This document shows, in pieces, positions 50,676-61,233 of a DNA stretch of 64,000 bases. The notes below the pieces were generated by a model that saw nothing but the letters and a program-made list of their open reading frames with translations, did no database searches and had not been told where the DNA came from. This stretch comes from Bartonella bovis 91-4. GTDB taxonomy: Bacteria > Pseudomonadota > Alphaproteobacteria > Rhizobiales > Rhizobiaceae. The DNA lies in contig NZ_CM001844.1 in NCBI RefSeq assembly GCF_000384965.1, positions 717,341-781,340 of the forward strand. Direction: 5' to 3'. Numbering within the stretch: the stretch's first letter is position 1; the number at the start of each line of letters is the position of its first letter. The translations under genes were made by a program, and so were the position numbers.

Positions 50676-51389
50676 TTAATAATAGCGAATAAGTCCAACA
50701 AGTTTACCTTGTATATGAACACGTTCAGGCCTATATATGCGCGTTTCATAATGAGGGTTTGCAGCCTCTAATGCAATCGAAACCCCTTTACGTCGGTAAC
50801 GTTTTAAAGTTGCTTCTTGTTTATCAATTAATGCAACAATAATTTCACCTTGTGTTGCTGTACTTTGGCGTTTAACAATTATAGTATCTCTGTCAATAAT
50901 ACCTGCTTCAACCATAGAATCACCTTTAACTTCCAAAGCATAATATTCACCTAAACCAATCATATCTGGTGGAAGAGATAGTGTATTTGTTTGTTGCTGT
51001 ATTGCTGAAATAGGTACGCCAGCAGCAATACGCCCCATTATAGGGATAGTAACATTTTTTTTGTTTTTTGTTTCAGAATCATCAAAATTATCAAAATCTT
51101 GAAATGTTTTTCTTTTGTTTTTTTCTACCATACTTGGAAAAATTTTACGTGCAGAAGAAAGATCGAATGTTATTTTATTAGGAAGCCGGATAACTTCCAC
51201 TGCACGAGCACGATTTGGTAAACGACGTATAAAACCGCGCTCTTCCAAAGCTGTGACAAGTCTATGAATGCTGGATTTTGAAGCAAGTTCTAACGCATTT
51301 CTCATCTCATCAAACGAAGGGGGAACACCAATTTCTTTCATATGATTGTGAATGAATAAAAGTAGCTCATATTGTTTACATGTCAGCAT
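50676..51389 (-). CDS. lexA: LexA repressor
   Basis: SOS-response repressor with RecA-stimulated self-cleavage. The 237-residue protein has an N-terminal winged helix (residues 1-65), a Lys/Asp-rich linker, and the S24 peptidase domain: cleavage site Ala123-Gly124 in GRIAAGVPI, Ser158 in KGDSMVEAG and Lys196 in ATLKRYRR. Length is typical of alphaproteobacterial LexA, which is longer than that of E. coli. I could not find a clear GTTC-N7-GTTC operator in the region directly upstream. Confidence 0.96.
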   Translation of the reverse strand: MLTCKQYELLLFIHNHMKEIGVPPSFDEMRNALELASKSSIHRLVTALEERGFIRRLPNRARAVEVIRLPNKITFDLSSARKIFPSMVEKNKRKTFQDFDNFDDSETKNKKNVTIPIMGRIAAGVPISAIQQQTNTLSLPPDMIGLGEYYALEVKGDSMVEAGIIDRDTIIVKRQSTATQGEIIVALIDKQEATLKRYRRKGVSIALEAANPHYETRIYRPERVHIQGKLVGLIRYY

Positions 51390-52230
51390 TCAACATTCCA
51401 AATCAAAAAATCGAAAAAGAAAAAATAGAAGACAAAGCATAAGTATTTCATGATTATTCTACAATTTTTTATAAAATAACGCAAAATTCTCTACTTTATT
51501 TTTGAGTCTGTAAATTTGAGTCTAGAAAGAAATGTGGATTCATTTTATCTGACAATATTGGTATATATCATCATCAAATTTATATTTTGTAGTATATGCA
51601 GGAGTATCGTGTTTTAGGTAAGCTGTAAATTATCATTGATGAACAGACAATTGCTCAAAGTTTTAAATGAAGTAATTTATGTTAGCTGTATTTTACAGAT
51701 ACAATTAACTTTGGAAATGGTTTTTAGGGGTATTAATCAAGATTTTTTTCAAATTGAATAAATAACTTCCATATGATTTTACGAGTCGTTTTTTGAAAAG
51801 TGTTATCTATACCTTATAAAATAGATTCAAATATTTTGCTAACTTCTGTTATAAAATGTATCAATTAAAAAATAACTTTTCAATTAAATGAATTCTACAA
51901 CTGGAATCGCTTTATGCAAATTGTTAGTTCACAACAATGTTAGCTACTGTTATGAGAGATTAAGTCACACTAAAATTGGCGAAAAAGAAGCAAAAAATTT
52001 TTAAAAATCTAAATCATTAAATATCTTATTTTCATTTGAATGATACCATTTGAATTTGCTGAAAAGCTTATCTTTTGTCTATATTAATTGGGTGTAAAGA
52101 ATACAATATGCTATTGTTGTGTTATTCTATTTTACATCCAAAAAGAACGCGTAGAATAGTGAGAAAGTTAGGTGCAATAAACAGTATTTTAATAAATAAA
52201 GTAAAAAATAATATTTTTTCATAAAAGGTG
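51390..52230. other. Longest gene-less gap, between lexA and tRNA-Lys
   Basis: About 840 bp of AT-rich sequence upstream of the tRNA-Lys promoter. All frames are interrupted every few tens of codons and none has a ribosome binding site with a plausible protein. No repeat, tRNA or strong hairpin seen. Confidence 0.55.
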
Positions 52231-52259
52231 TTGACCAAATGAAAAGTCGACCGTATGTT
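52231..52259 (+). promoter_or_regulatory. Sigma-70-type promoter of tRNA-Lys
   Basis: TTGACC at 52231-52236 and TATGTT at 52254-52259 with a 17-bp spacer, 35 bp upstream of the tRNA 5' end. The spacing is ideal and the -35 box near consensus, so this is the best promoter call in the window. Not experimentally supported. Confidence 0.6.
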
Positions 52260-52294
52260 CCCATTCATTTTCTACAAGCAAAATAATTGTGTGG

Positions 52295-52370
52295 GAGCGC
52301 GTAGCTCAGTTGGTAGAGCAACTGACTTTTAATCAGTAGGTCCAGGGTTCGAATCCCTGCGCGCTCACCA
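52295..52370 (+). tRNA. tRNA-Lys (anticodon TTT)
   Basis: A 76-nt tRNA with a GAGCGCG/CGCGCTC acceptor stem, the D-arm AGCTCAGTTGGTAGAGC, an anticodon loop CTTTTAA (anticodon TTT) on a CTGA/TCAG-based stem, the T-loop TTCGAAT and an encoded CCA. Confidence 0.97.
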
Positions 52371-52736
52371 TAGATAATATTTCCAAATTCCCCGTAAATT
52401 AGTGAAAAATTATTTAAACTATTTATAAATTACACTTACCTTCTATTATTCAGTCTAGTTTAATTCACAATTTATATTATAGCATTTTATTTTTGATTTT
52501 ATATTTTAATCTATTGATTTTGTTTAATTTTAATTCATGCTTGGTGATACATTATCACTATAAATTATAACAAATATTCTTTTATATTACATTAATATCT
52601 TGATGAAAGATGGCTTTTTAGAATACCAATAAATTTAATAAATATAGTCATCCACAGATATAAATTTCAATCATACACAAAGAATGCGATTTGTATATTT
52701 ACAATAAAAGCTAAAAAAGGATAAGCGGGCTGATAA
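52371..52736. other. Gene-less gap between tRNA-Lys and rlpA
   Basis: About 365 bp of AT-rich DNA. It ends in AAAAAAGGATAAG about 15 bases before the rlpA ATG. No other feature seen. Confidence 0.5.
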
Positions 52737-53612
52737 ATGCTTTTAAATAGTAAAAGAGAGTTACCCTCCGTTGTTAAAGTGATATTTCAATTTGTGTTTA
52801 TAGTTGGTGTTGGGCTATTAACGGCTTGTGCAAACCAAACAACACAATTTGCAGAAAAAAGCTCTAATAATAAGACACCTAAGGTAAAAGCGGCAAAAGC
52901 TGTTACTGTACCTGAAAAGGTTTTAAATACACAGAATAAATCAAAAAATAAAGGTGGTAGAGCCGTTGTTGGTAAACCTTATCAAATAAAAGGAAAGTGG
53001 TATTATCCGGAAGACGATCCAACTTATAAACGTGTTGGTCAAGCTTCATGGTATGGCTCAGATTTTCATGGGCGTTTAACTGCAAATGGTGAGATCTATG
53101 ATATGAATCTCTTGACTGCTGCTCATCCTACAATGCCTTTGCCCAGTTATGCTCGCGTTACAAACCTAGAAAATGGCTCTTCTATTATTGTTAGGGTAAA
53201 TGATCGTGGTCCTTATATAAAAGATAGAATTATTGATTTATCAAAACAAGCTGCAACAATTCTTGGTTATGTCGATAAAGGGGTGACGAATGTTAAAGTA
53301 GAGTACGTCAGTAAAGCGCCTGTAAATGATTATGATAGCACTTATTTAATGGCCTCTTATACGTCTGGAGATTATAATTCATCTATGATGTTAGCGTTGG
53401 CGAATACTCCAGAAGATAAGAAAGATACTGTATTTTTTGCATTTTATACAAATTCCCAAAAACAGCCGGTGAAGACTATGATGAATCCAAAACAACCAAT
53501 TGGGAGCTTTTTGATAAAATTACCAGATATTGGTCCTGTTTTGACAGATAAACCTGCATCACTTAATCAAGTAGCTTTTGCTAATAAACTCAATAAAGGA
53601 AATCCAGGATAA
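52737..53612 (+). CDS. rlpA: RlpA-type septal ring lipoprotein (lytic transglycosylase)
   Basis: Lipoprotein that cleaves naked glycan strands at the septum or poles in proteobacteria that have been studied. The 291-residue protein has a signal with lipobox LLTAC (Cys31), a basic linker, and a double-psi beta-barrel at about 98-185: QASWYGSDFHGRLTANGE, AAHPTMPLPSYARVTNL and VRVNDRGPYIKDRIIDLS. Glu119 and His130 match the catalytic pair of P. aeruginosa RlpA, and Asp156-Arg157 is also kept. No recognisable SPOR domain follows; the last 100 residues are unrelated-looking. Confidence 0.88.
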   Translation: MLLNSKRELPSVVKVIFQFVFIVGVGLLTACANQTTQFAEKSSNNKTPKVKAAKAVTVPEKVLNTQNKSKNKGGRAVVGKPYQIKGKWYYPEDDPTYKRVGQASWYGSDFHGRLTANGEIYDMNLLTAAHPTMPLPSYARVTNLENGSSIIVRVNDRGPYIKDRIIDLSKQAATILGYVDKGVTNVKVEYVSKAPVNDYDSTYLMASYTSGDYNSSMMLALANTPEDKKDTVFFAFYTNSQKQPVKTMMNPKQPIGSFLIKLPDIGPVLTDKPASLNQVAFANKLNKGNPG

Positions 53613-54262
53613 ATCGATTACAATTGTTGTAGAAAGAAAAACTGTATTTTTATATGCATTAAAAAGTAACTGAATGATCCAAGGAAATTGAATTTGATAT
53701 AATTATCTTCATTTAAGAACAAAGTTGAATTAAATATATTTATAGCAAGTCAATAGTTGAATGAAGTATTATAGGTAAATCCTATATAACAAGAAAAATA
53801 TATAATATATAATATGTTATATTAATAATATAATGTGTTTTATGACTTTATTTTAATAATTATAAGAAAAACAAAAAATTTTTTAATTTATAAATATATT
53901 TCTTTTGAAAAAGGAATGCTCTCTTTTTTTGTGCAATCTTCTTTTTATGCTGATTTTTTAGATAAAGAAGAATCGGCCGCATATAGCATTAAAGTTTTTT
54001 ATTTATTTTAGAAATTAACGCTTAGTATATAAAAAACATAAAATTTCAAATTTCTATATCGCAATCGTTATTATTGATGCTGCATAAGGATAATATGATT
54101 TGAGAAACAAAATAGTATTACTTTTTTCTATTTTCAGTAGCAAAATTAATAGCAACTGAAGTAATATTTTATTTATTTAAAAATTGCTTTTTATAAAATA
54201 ATAATTGGACACTTGCAAAAACACTTATAATGTAGGCCAAGATAAAGGATTAAGGTTCATAC
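53613..54262. other. Gene-less gap between rlpA and tmk
   Basis: About 650 bp with long runs of A/T (for example TATAATATATAATATG around 53800-53835). In many Rhizobiales a D-alanyl-D-alanine carboxypeptidase gene occupies this position. I find no open frame or recognisable fragment of it here. Confidence 0.55.
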
Positions 54263-54907
54263 GTGTCAGGTTATTTTATTACATTTGAAGGAGGAGAAGG
54301 AGCAGGCAAAACGACTCAAATTTCTTTGCTTGCACAGTATCTTCGTAGTAAAAACTATGATGTTGTTATAACTCGGGAACCTGGTGGAACAGCAGGTGCT
54401 GAAGCAATGCGCTATATTTTACTATCAGGTAATACAGAACAATATGGAGCATTCACTGAAGCAATTTTATTTACAGCAGCACGTGTTGATCATGTTACTG
54501 AAATTATTTTGCCTTCTTTGCAGGCAGGAAAAATTGTTTTATGTGACCGTTTTATTGATTCTATGCGTGTTTATCAAGGGCTTAATAATAAGGTAAATTC
54601 CCATCTTCTTTCCATTTTAGAGCGTATAGGTCTAGGTAAGGTTATGCCCAATTTGACATTTTTATTGGATATACCAGCAACGTTTGGTATGGAGCGCACA
54701 GATTTACGAAGGAAAGAAACTGGAAAGATCGATTATTTCGAAAAAGATCAATTAAATATTCAAGAGCAAAGACGACAAACTTTTCTTCGATTGGCTAGAA
54801 ATGAATCTCATAGATTTCGTGTAATTGACGCAACTTGTGCAGTAGGAACGATAGCGTCACAAATAAAGGATATCTGTCATCAGTTAATATTGGGTCATGT
54901 GCCATGA
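54263..54907 (+). CDS. tmk: Thymidylate kinase
   Basis: Phosphorylates dTMP to dTDP. The 214-residue protein has the P-loop FEGGEGAGKTTQ, the TREPGGT substrate loop, the CDRFIDSMRVYQG motif and a LID region with RRKETGKIDYFEKD. It begins with GTG. Its stop overlaps the holB start as ATGA, and it leads a compact operon tmk-holB-metG-tatD-metallohydrolase. Confidence 0.95.
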   Translation: MSGYFITFEGGEGAGKTTQISLLAQYLRSKNYDVVITREPGGTAGAEAMRYILLSGNTEQYGAFTEAILFTAARVDHVTEIILPSLQAGKIVLCDRFIDSMRVYQGLNNKVNSHLLSILERIGLGKVMPNLTFLLDIPATFGMERTDLRRKETGKIDYFEKDQLNIQEQRRQTFLRLARNESHRFRVIDATCAVGTIASQIKDICHQLILGHVP

Positions 54908-55959
54908 ATGATATCAACTTTTTGCGTCAATATGACGATATCGAGGGGATTTTATCACCATCACAAAATAACATCATCATTGGTCATAAAGAAGTTCGTC
55001 ATTTTTTGGCGCAGATATGTAAAGAAGGGCGTATACCTCATGCATTATTATTTGAAGGAGAAAGGGGGATTGGTAAAGCAACGTTAGCATTTCACTTTGC
55101 TTGGAATATTTTAAGTAATCAAGAAAGTGGTTTTTTACAACCAGAACATGATTCAACTGTATGGCATCAGATAATGCAAGGCAGTCATCCTGGTCTTATA
55201 CATGTTTCTCGCCATTTTGATTTAAAAATACAAAAATTCAAAACAAGTATATCAATTGATGATATTCGCGATGTCACATATTTTTTAAATCAAACATCGC
55301 AAGATGGTGGATGGCGTATTATCATTATTGATTCTGCAGATGATATGAGTAGAAGTGCTGCCAATGCAATTCTCAAAATACTTGAAGAACCTCCAGCAAA
55401 AGCTTTATTTATTATTATTACACATTGTTCAGGAAAATTACTTCCGACAATTCGCTCACGCTGTCAACAAATCTCTTTGCGACCATTATGTGGTGATGAA
55501 ATAAAACAAGTCATTTCACATATTCTTTCTGACCAGGTGTTTACCGATAAAAAATCTATGGAAATGGTTATTCAGAAATCCAAAGGAAATCCTCGAAAAG
55601 CGCTTTTACTTACGTGTTATGGTGGGCTTGAAATTATTCAAACCATTGATAGTTTTTTAGAACAATCCGTTTGTAATTTGGCTCTTGTACACAATCTTGC
55701 TCAGACATTTTCATCATCGGATTCGGATGTCAAATTTCAACAATTTTGCGATGAAATTCTTGATAAAATTCAAAAAAGAGCTATTATCTTAGCTGAAAAG
55801 GGAACTCTCTCTCTTTCGAAAAAATGTGCGCAAACATGGCAAGAGATTTATCAGGAAATAGCGGAACTGCAATCATTTAATCTTGATAAAAAGCAATTTG
55901 TTATCAATCTGCTTTTTAGAGTTCATAAGATCGTTCACGAATATCAGCTTTTTCCGTGA
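54904..55959 (+). CDS. holB: DNA polymerase III subunit delta'
   Basis: Clamp-loader subunit. The 351-residue AAA+ protein starts at an ATG inside the tmk stop (the longer frame is a shadow over tmk). It has a Walker A-like [14 protein letters not shown], a sensor and SRC-like region [14 protein letters not shown], and [15 protein letters not shown], typical of delta' and DnaX. No cysteine zinc module of DnaX is evident. Followed by metG after 61 bp. Confidence 0.92.
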   Translation: MNDINFLRQYDDIEGILSPSQNNIIIGHKEVRHFLAQICKEGRIPHALLFEGERGIGKATLAFHFAWNILSNQESGFLQPEHDSTVWHQIMQGSHPGLIHVSRHFDLKIQKFKTSISIDDIRDVTYFLNQTSQDGGWRIIIIDSADDMSRSAANAILKILEEPPAKALFIIITHCSGKLLPTIRSRCQQISLRPLCGDEIKQVISHILSDQVFTDKKSMEMVIQKSKGNPRKALLLTCYGGLEIIQTIDSFLEQSVCNLALVHNLAQTFSSSDSDVKFQQFCDEILDKIQKRAIILAEKGTLSLSKKCAQTWQEIYQEIAELQSFNLDKKQFVINLLFRVHKIVHEYQLFP

Positions 55960-56020
55960 CAATATGATTGATAAGCGTTATGTCATTATATCCTTTTTTT
56001 ATGTTTCAACTGGGTATAAC

Positions 56021-57580
56021 ATGCGTGACACATATTATATAACAACTCCAATTTTTTATCCTAATGGTGCTCCGCATATTGGGCATGCTTATAATGCAAT
56101 TGCAAGTGACGCATTAGCTCGCTTTCAACGATTAGATGGCAAAGACGTTTTCTTTCTATCTGGCACGGATGAGCATGGCCTCAAAATGCAACAAGCGGCA
56201 GAAGCATTAAATATAGCACCTCAACAACTTGCAGATCGCAACAGTGCTATTTTTAAAAAAATGCTTACAGTGCTAAATTGCTCTAATGACGATTTTATTC
56301 GCACAACAGAAGAAAGACACTATCGAACCTGTCAAGCAATTTGGAAAAAAATGGAAGCTAATGGAGATATTTACCTGGATCGATATGCCGGTTGGTATTC
56401 AGTTCGCCAAGAATCTTATTATGAAGAAAAAGATACCCAAATTGGGGAAGATGGAGTCCGTCGTGAAAAAGAGCTAGGCTCTCCAGTTGAGTGGAATGAA
56501 GAAGAAAGTTATTTTTTTAGGCTTTCTCGTTATGAAAAAGCTCTTCTTGAACATTATGAACAATGTCCTGATTTCATTGGTCCTAATGAACGGCGTAACG
56601 AGATTATAAGTTTTATCAAATCAGGGTTGAAAGATATTTCTATTTCGCGGACGAATTTTAATTGGGGAATTGGTGTTCCAAATAATTCAAAGCATGTAAT
56701 GTATGTCTGGGTTGATGCACTTACAAATTATCTTACAGCAATTGATTTTTTCAATGAAACTTCAGACAAGCGTCATTTTTGGTCTGCAAGTACTCACATT
56801 ATAGGTAAAGATATTATCCGTTTTCACACAATTTATTGGCCAGCATTTTTGATGTCAGCTGGAATTGAATTGCCTAAACGTGTTTTTGCACATGGTTTTT
56901 TACTAAATCGCGGAGCAAAAATGTCAAAATCCGTTGGAAATGTAGTTGATCCTTTTGAAATAGTCGATCGTTATGGCCTTGATCAAGTCCGTTATTTTTT
57001 TCTTCGTGAAGTACCATTCGGGCAAGATGGTAGTTATAATCACGAGAGTTTTGTGAATCGCATCAATGCAGATCTTGTTAATGATCTTGGCAATTTAGCG
57101 CAACGTTCTTTATCCATGATACAAAAAAATTGCGACATGAAAATTCCTACGCCAACTATGTTTTTGACTCAAGATAAACAACTTTTAGAACAATCTCTTC
57201 AGATAATTGAGGTTGCACGCCAAGCTATGTCATGCCAGGCACCGCACTTAGCACTTTCAGCTATTTTTTCAGTTGTGGCAAATGCTAATCGTTATTTTGC
57301 TAATGAAGAGCCCTGGAGTTTATGCAAAAGTAATCCAAAAAGGTTTTTTACAGTTCTTTATGTAACTTTAGAAGTTTTGCGACGGATAGGTATTATGCTT
57401 TTACCTTTTATTCCTCAATCAGCTACTAAACTTCTTGATAGTCTTGCAATTGCTAAAGAAGATCGCTTACTACGTCATATAAACGATTCGAAAATTAAAG
57501 AAGGTGTAAGTCTTCCACTACCAGTGCCAATTTTTCCCCGTTATGTCTTTAAGAAAGTTGATGTGAATGATGTTGATTGA
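56021..57580 (+). CDS. metG: Methionyl-tRNA synthetase
   Basis: Charges tRNA-Met. The 519-residue enzyme has the class I signatures HIGH in [11 protein letters not shown] (residues 19-22) and KMSKS in [10 protein letters not shown] near residue 300, with [12 protein letters not shown] and the anticodon-binding helix bundle at the C-terminus. There is no C-terminal tRNA-binding OB domain, which is usual for the short alphaproteobacterial form. The ORF can be extended 46 codons upstream over the holB end, but the [16 protein letters not shown] start is the family N-terminus. Confidence 0.96.
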   Translation: MRDTYYITTPIFYPNGAPHIGHAYNAIASDALARFQRLDGKDVFFLSGTDEHGLKMQQAAEALNIAPQQLADRNSAIFKKMLTVLNCSNDDFIRTTEERHYRTCQAIWKKMEANGDIYLDRYAGWYSVRQESYYEEKDTQIGEDGVRREKELGSPVEWNEEESYFFRLSRYEKALLEHYEQCPDFIGPNERRNEIISFIKSGLKDISISRTNFNWGIGVPNNSKHVMYVWVDALTNYLTAIDFFNETSDKRHFWSASTHIIGKDIIRFHTIYWPAFLMSAGIELPKRVFAHGFLLNRGAKMSKSVGNVVDPFEIVDRYGLDQVRYFFLREVPFGQDGSYNHESFVNRINADLVNDLGNLAQRSLSMIQKNCDMKIPTPTMFLTQDKQLLEQSLQIIEVARQAMSCQAPHLALSAIFSVVANANRYFANEEPWSLCKSNPKRFFTVLYVTLEVLRRIGIMLLPFIPQSATKLLDSLAIAKEDRLLRHINDSKIKEGVSLPLPVPIFPRYVFKKVDVNDVD

Positions 57581-58343
57581 TACGCACTGTCATCTTGACT
57601 TTGAAGATTTTGCACAAGATTTGGATGGTGTTATTCAACGGGCTTTGAGTGCTGATGTTGGACGTATGATAACAATTTCAACACATGTTCATAAGTTGGA
57701 TAAACTTTTAGCAATCACACAAGCTTATGATCAGGTCTTTTGTTCTGTTGGTACTCACCCCAATTATGTGTGCGAAGAGCAGAATATTAAAGCTGAAAAT
57801 CTTATTTCTTTATCGAAACATCCCAAAATTGTTGCATTTGGCGAGTCTGGGCTTGATTATTATTATAATTATACTTCACCACAAGAGCAAAAGAAGAGTT
57901 TTCAAGAGCATATCATTGCTTCTCGGGAAACACAGTTACCTCTTGTAATTCATTCACGTGATGCGGATGCTGATATGGAACAGATATTACGTGAACAGAT
58001 GAAAGAAGGAGAATTTCCATTTATTTTTCATTGTTATTCATCTGGGCTACAGCTTGCTCGTGCTGGCATTGAACTTGGTGGCTATATATCTTTTTCGGGT
58101 ATTCTCACTTTTAAAAATGCACTTGAGATCCGTGAAATAGCAAAAATTGTACCTCATGAACGTTTGTTAATCGAAACAGATTCACCATTTTTAGCACCTG
58201 TTCCTTACCGTGGACAAATAAATGAACCATCTTTTGTATGTCATACAGCGGTTGTTTTGGCTGAAACTATTGGCTTAAGTATCGAAGAAATTGCTCAGAT
58301 AACAACACAAAATGCTTTTCGTTTATTTAGAAAAATGAAATAA
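57567..58343 (+). CDS. tatD: TatD-family metal-dependent hydrolase
   Basis: TIM-barrel nuclease of the TatD family (3'-to-5' DNA/RNA exonuclease activity is reported for E. coli TatD). The 258-residue protein has [44 protein letters not shown] and [15 protein letters not shown], which supply the metal ligands. Two ATGs (57567 and 57570) are adjacent, both inside the metG 3' end. Followed by the metallohydrolase after 5 bp. Confidence 0.92.
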   Translation: MMLIDTHCHLDFEDFAQDLDGVIQRALSADVGRMITISTHVHKLDKLLAITQAYDQVFCSVGTHPNYVCEEQNIKAENLISLSKHPKIVAFGESGLDYYYNYTSPQEQKKSFQEHIIASRETQLPLVIHSRDADADMEQILREQMKEGEFPFIFHCYSSGLQLARAGIELGGYISFSGILTFKNALEIREIAKIVPHERLLIETDSPFLAPVPYRGQINEPSFVCHTAVVLAETIGLSIEEIAQITTQNAFRLFRKMK

Positions 58344-58348
58344 AAAGA

Positions 58349-59161
58349 ATGTTTGATTGTTACCGATTTACGATATTGGGTTGTGGTTCATCTCCTGGGG
58401 TACCGCGCCCCAATGGTTATTGGGGAGCTTGTGATCCGAACAATCCCAAAAATAAGCGCTATAGAACTTCTCTATTAGTTGAACGAATTGATAAGTCGGG
58501 AAAAAAAACAACAGTTGTTATTGATACAGGTTCAGATTTTCGATCACAAATGATTGAATCGCACGTTAATCATCTTGATGCTGCTGTTTATACACATTCT
58601 CACGCAGATCATGTCCATGGTATTGATGATTTACGTAGTTATGCACTTGCACAAAAATCTTTAATAGATATTTATGCAGATTCGTTTACGCTAGAATATC
58701 TTAACACGGCTTTTGGCTATTGTTTTCAAACACCAAAGGGCTCTCGTTATCCCCCCATTTTAAAGGCACACCTTATAAATGAAAACAGTAAATTTACAAT
58801 TCAAGGACAGGGGGGAGAAATTACTTTTAATACACATTTACAATTTCATGGTGCTATTTATTCTTTGGGTTTTCGTATCGGCAATGTTGCTTATTGTACT
58901 GATGTAAATCAATTTCCCGAAAAAGCATTTCAAAATCTTACGAATCTAGATGTTTTAATTATTGATTCTCTTCAATTTAAACCTCATTCAAGTCATTTTT
59001 CGGTTGATCAAGCATTGCATTGGATAGAATATTTGAAGCCTAAACGGGCTATATTAACTCATATGGATAATTCGCTTGATTATAATGATGTTTTAAATTA
59101 CGTCCCACTAAATGTTGAGCCTGCTTATCAAGGGCTTACTTTTGAAACAAAGGTACTTTAG
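58349..59161 (+). CDS. Metallo-beta-lactamase-fold hydrolase (PhnP-like)
   Basis: A 270-residue hydrolase with the zinc motif THSHADHVHGIDD, an upstream GCGSSPGVPRPNG and a VIDTGSDFRSQM segment, which together resemble PhnP-type cyclic phosphodiesterases. A conserved CTDVNQFPEKAF follows the fourth metal ligand region, and LTHMDNSLDYND supplies the last His. The natural substrate is not known; no phn genes are nearby. Last gene of the tmk operon; the next gene is 312 bp downstream. Confidence 0.87.
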   Translation: MFDCYRFTILGCGSSPGVPRPNGYWGACDPNNPKNKRYRTSLLVERIDKSGKKTTVVIDTGSDFRSQMIESHVNHLDAAVYTHSHADHVHGIDDLRSYALAQKSLIDIYADSFTLEYLNTAFGYCFQTPKGSRYPPILKAHLINENSKFTIQGQGGEITFNTHLQFHGAIYSLGFRIGNVAYCTDVNQFPEKAFQNLTNLDVLIIDSLQFKPHSSHFSVDQALHWIEYLKPKRAILTHMDNSLDYNDVLNYVPLNVEPAYQGLTFETKVL

Positions 59162-59473
59162 AATATATAAAATTGTTGAATTTACTTACAATAAAAGTCA
59201 TGAAATAGAGAATAATTTAAACTTTAATGTCAATTAAAAGAAAAATCTCTTATACAAAAATATAACCTTTATCTAATAACTACATGTACATTATATATTC
59301 TTTATAAGAAGATTTTTTTACGCAGTTAAATGTCAATGTGTTTTTTGCAAAAAGTGGATTCAATGTACTTTCTTTCTGCTATAGTCCTACAAAAGAAAAA
59401 TTTATATAAAGAATTAGAATAAGAAAAATATATATTTTAATTTATATTTTTATAGAAAGGTAAATTTATATTA
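59162..59473. other. Gene-less gap upstream of divK
   Basis: About 310 bp, AT-rich. I found no perfect CtrA-type TTAA-N7-TTAA pair. The region must contain the divK promoter. Confidence 0.5.
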
Positions 59474-59839
59474 ATGTTAAAAAAAGTTATGATCGTGGAA
59501 GATAATGAACTTAATATGAAATTATTCCGTGATCTTGTAGAGGTGAGTGGCTATGAGACCGTTGAAACACGTAATGGTCTTATTGCATTAGATTTAGCTC
59601 GCTCAGCGATGCCTTCTCTTATTGTTATGGATATTCAGTTACCTGAAGTTTCAGGAATTGATGTTATTAAACAGCTAAAAAAAGATGAAGAGCTTAAATC
59701 TATTCCTATTGTCGCTGTAACAGCTTTTGCCATGAAGGGGGATGAAGAGCGGATTCGCGCAAGTGGCTGTGAAGAATATATGTCAAAGCCTATTTCTGTT
59801 CCGCATTTTATTACAATGCTGAAGTCCTTTTTAGACTAA
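59474..59839 (+). CDS. divK: Single-domain response regulator DivK
   Basis: Cell-cycle signalling receiver that in Caulobacter and rhizobia feeds into the CtrA pathway through its kinases PleC and DivJ. The 121-residue protein is a receiver domain only: the acidic pair Glu9/Asp10 in VEDNELN, the phosphoacceptor Asp53 in [11 protein letters not shown], Thr83 in [10 protein letters not shown] and Lys105 in EYMSKPIS. It is closest in pattern to DivK ([16 protein letters not shown]). In many relatives pleD follows; here the next genes are ribosomal and on the other strand. Confidence 0.92.
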   Translation: MLKKVMIVEDNELNMKLFRDLVEVSGYETVETRNGLIALDLARSAMPSLIVMDIQLPEVSGIDVIKQLKKDEELKSIPIVAVTAFAMKGDEERIRASGCEEYMSKPISVPHFITMLKSFLD

Positions 59840-59930
59840 AATTTTATTGAGCTTTCTTTTTAAACAGCAATAAAGAGAATCACACTAAAAGTATGACTTT
59901 AAAGATAATTTTTAGGTATGCTGTTAAAGA

Positions 59931-59955
59931 TAAAAACCCCACTGAAAAATGGGAT
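59931..59955 (-). terminator. Rho-independent terminator of the rplM-rpsI operon
   Basis: On the minus strand ATCCCA pairs with TGGGGT around the loop TTTTTCAG (6 bp, one G-T), followed by TTTTTA. It lies 25 bp beyond the rpsI stop. Confidence 0.65.
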
Positions 59956-59980
59956 TTTACATATCATACAAGAACTAAAA

Positions 59981-60466
59981 TTAACGCTTTGAGAATTGGA
60001 AAGAGCGACGTGCTTTCGCTTTACCATATTTTTTGCGTTCAACAACGCGACTGTCTCGTGTAAGAAAACCACCTTTTTTTAAGATAGTACGAAGTTCCGG
60101 CTCATAATAAGTTAGAGCTTTAGAAATTCCATGACGTACTGCACCTGCTTGACCGGAAAGACCACCACCAGCAACAGTTGCGACAATATCAAATTGTGTA
60201 TCTCTGTTAGTTATAACAATCGGCTGACGAAGAATCATTCTAAGAACAGGACGGGCAAAATATTTATCGAACTCTTTGTTATTAATAGTAATTTTTCCAG
60301 AACCTGGCTTGACCCATACACGGGCAACAGCATCTTTACGTTTTCCTGTTGCATAAGCACGCTTTTGTGAATCAAGTTTCTGCACGTGAATAGGAGCAGT
60401 TTTATTATTCACTTCTACAGTGGATATTGTTGCGCCAAGTTCAGAAAGAGAGTTAATTTCAGCCAT
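59981..60466 (-). CDS. rpsI: 30S ribosomal protein S9
   Basis: A 161-residue S9 with an N-terminal extension of about 30 residues before the family core. Core motifs are [37 protein letters not shown] and the basic C-terminal [16 protein letters not shown], whose tail reaches the P-site. The extension ([14 protein letters not shown]) is common in alphaproteobacteria. Co-transcribed with rplM, 3 bp upstream. Confidence 0.97.
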   Translation of the reverse strand: MAEINSLSELGATISTVEVNNKTAPIHVQKLDSQKRAYATGKRKDAVARVWVKPGSGKITINNKEFDKYFARPVLRMILRQPIVITNRDTQFDIVATVAGGGLSGQAGAVRHGISKALTYYEPELRTILKKGGFLTRDSRVVERKKYGKAKARRSFQFSKR

Positions 60467-60469
60467 AAT

Positions 60470-60934
60470 TTAAGCAATCCTTTTATTTTTGCGGTTTAGA
60501 GCACCGACATCAAGAGTTTCGGGCTGTTGCGCTGCATGTGGATGTTGACTACCGGCATAAACACGTAAATTTTTCATTTGACGACGACCAAGTGGACCAC
60601 GGGGAATCATGCGCTCTACCGCTTTTTCAACAATTCGTTCAGGAAAGCGACCTTCAAGAATTTGACGAGCTGTACGTTCTTTAATGCCGCCGATATAGCC
60701 AGTATGCCAATAATATTTCTTATCAGTATATTTTCTGCCAGTAAGAGCTATTTTCTCTGCATTGATAACAATGACATTATCACCGTCATCAACATGGGGG
60801 GTAAAAGTAGTTTTATGTTTGCCACGTAAGCGATTGGCAACGAGCGTGGCAAGACGACCTAAAACAAGGTTTTCTGCGTTAATAATAACCCATTTCTTTA
60901 CCACTTCAGTTGGCTTTTGTGAAAAAGTTGCCAT
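60470..60934 (-). CDS. rplM: 50S ribosomal protein L13
   Basis: A 154-residue L13, a core early assembly protein of the large subunit. Visible motifs are [57 protein letters not shown] and MLP-like [21 protein letters not shown]. It leads the rplM-rpsI pair. The divergent recJ gene starts about 300 bp upstream. Confidence 0.97.
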   Translation of the reverse strand: MATFSQKPTEVVKKWVIINAENLVLGRLATLVANRLRGKHKTTFTPHVDDGDNVIVINAEKIALTGRKYTDKKYYWHTGYIGGIKERTARQILEGRFPERIVEKAVERMIPRGPLGRRQMKNLRVYAGSQHPHAAQQPETLDVGALNRKNKRIA

Positions 60935-61094
60935 AGAAGTATCCTTTATTAAAGCCCTTTAATATGAAAACATTTTTTGTTGTTTTACGTTATGAATGAT
61001 TATCACAACAAAATACATCTTAGTGTATATTATTTATTTGATATAATGTCTTATGATTTGCGTCAAGAAAAAATAAAACTAATAAAATAACGCA

Positions 61095-61131
61095 TTACAA
61101 CTAAGAATATTTGTAATATTCTTAGTTGTAA
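61095..61131. repeat. Perfect 16-bp inverted repeat in the rplM-recJ intergenic region
   Basis: The 16 bases at 61095-61110 (starting TTACAACTAAG) are exactly complementary to 61116-61131, with a 5-base spacer TTGTA. There is no T-run on either side that would make it a standard terminator. It sits 103 bp before the recJ start, and 161 bp from rplM. It may be a protein-binding or cruciform site; this is inference. Confidence 0.85.
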
Positions 61132-61233
61132 CATTCTACTCATATCATGAGATAAAACGTTTGCTATATACAACATTTCATTTTTTAAGTGTTCATTGTA
61201 TTTTTGCCGTTTTCATTGTACATAAAAAGGATA

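Noticed and set aside
51390-51480. LexA operator upstream of lexA
   Set aside because: No GTTC-N7-GTTC or close variant was found by eye in the first 90 bp upstream, so no site is claimed.
53780-53840. TA-rich repeats resembling a short tandem array
   Set aside because: Irregular low-complexity AT sequence rather than a defined repeat unit; no CRISPR-like spacing anywhere in the window.
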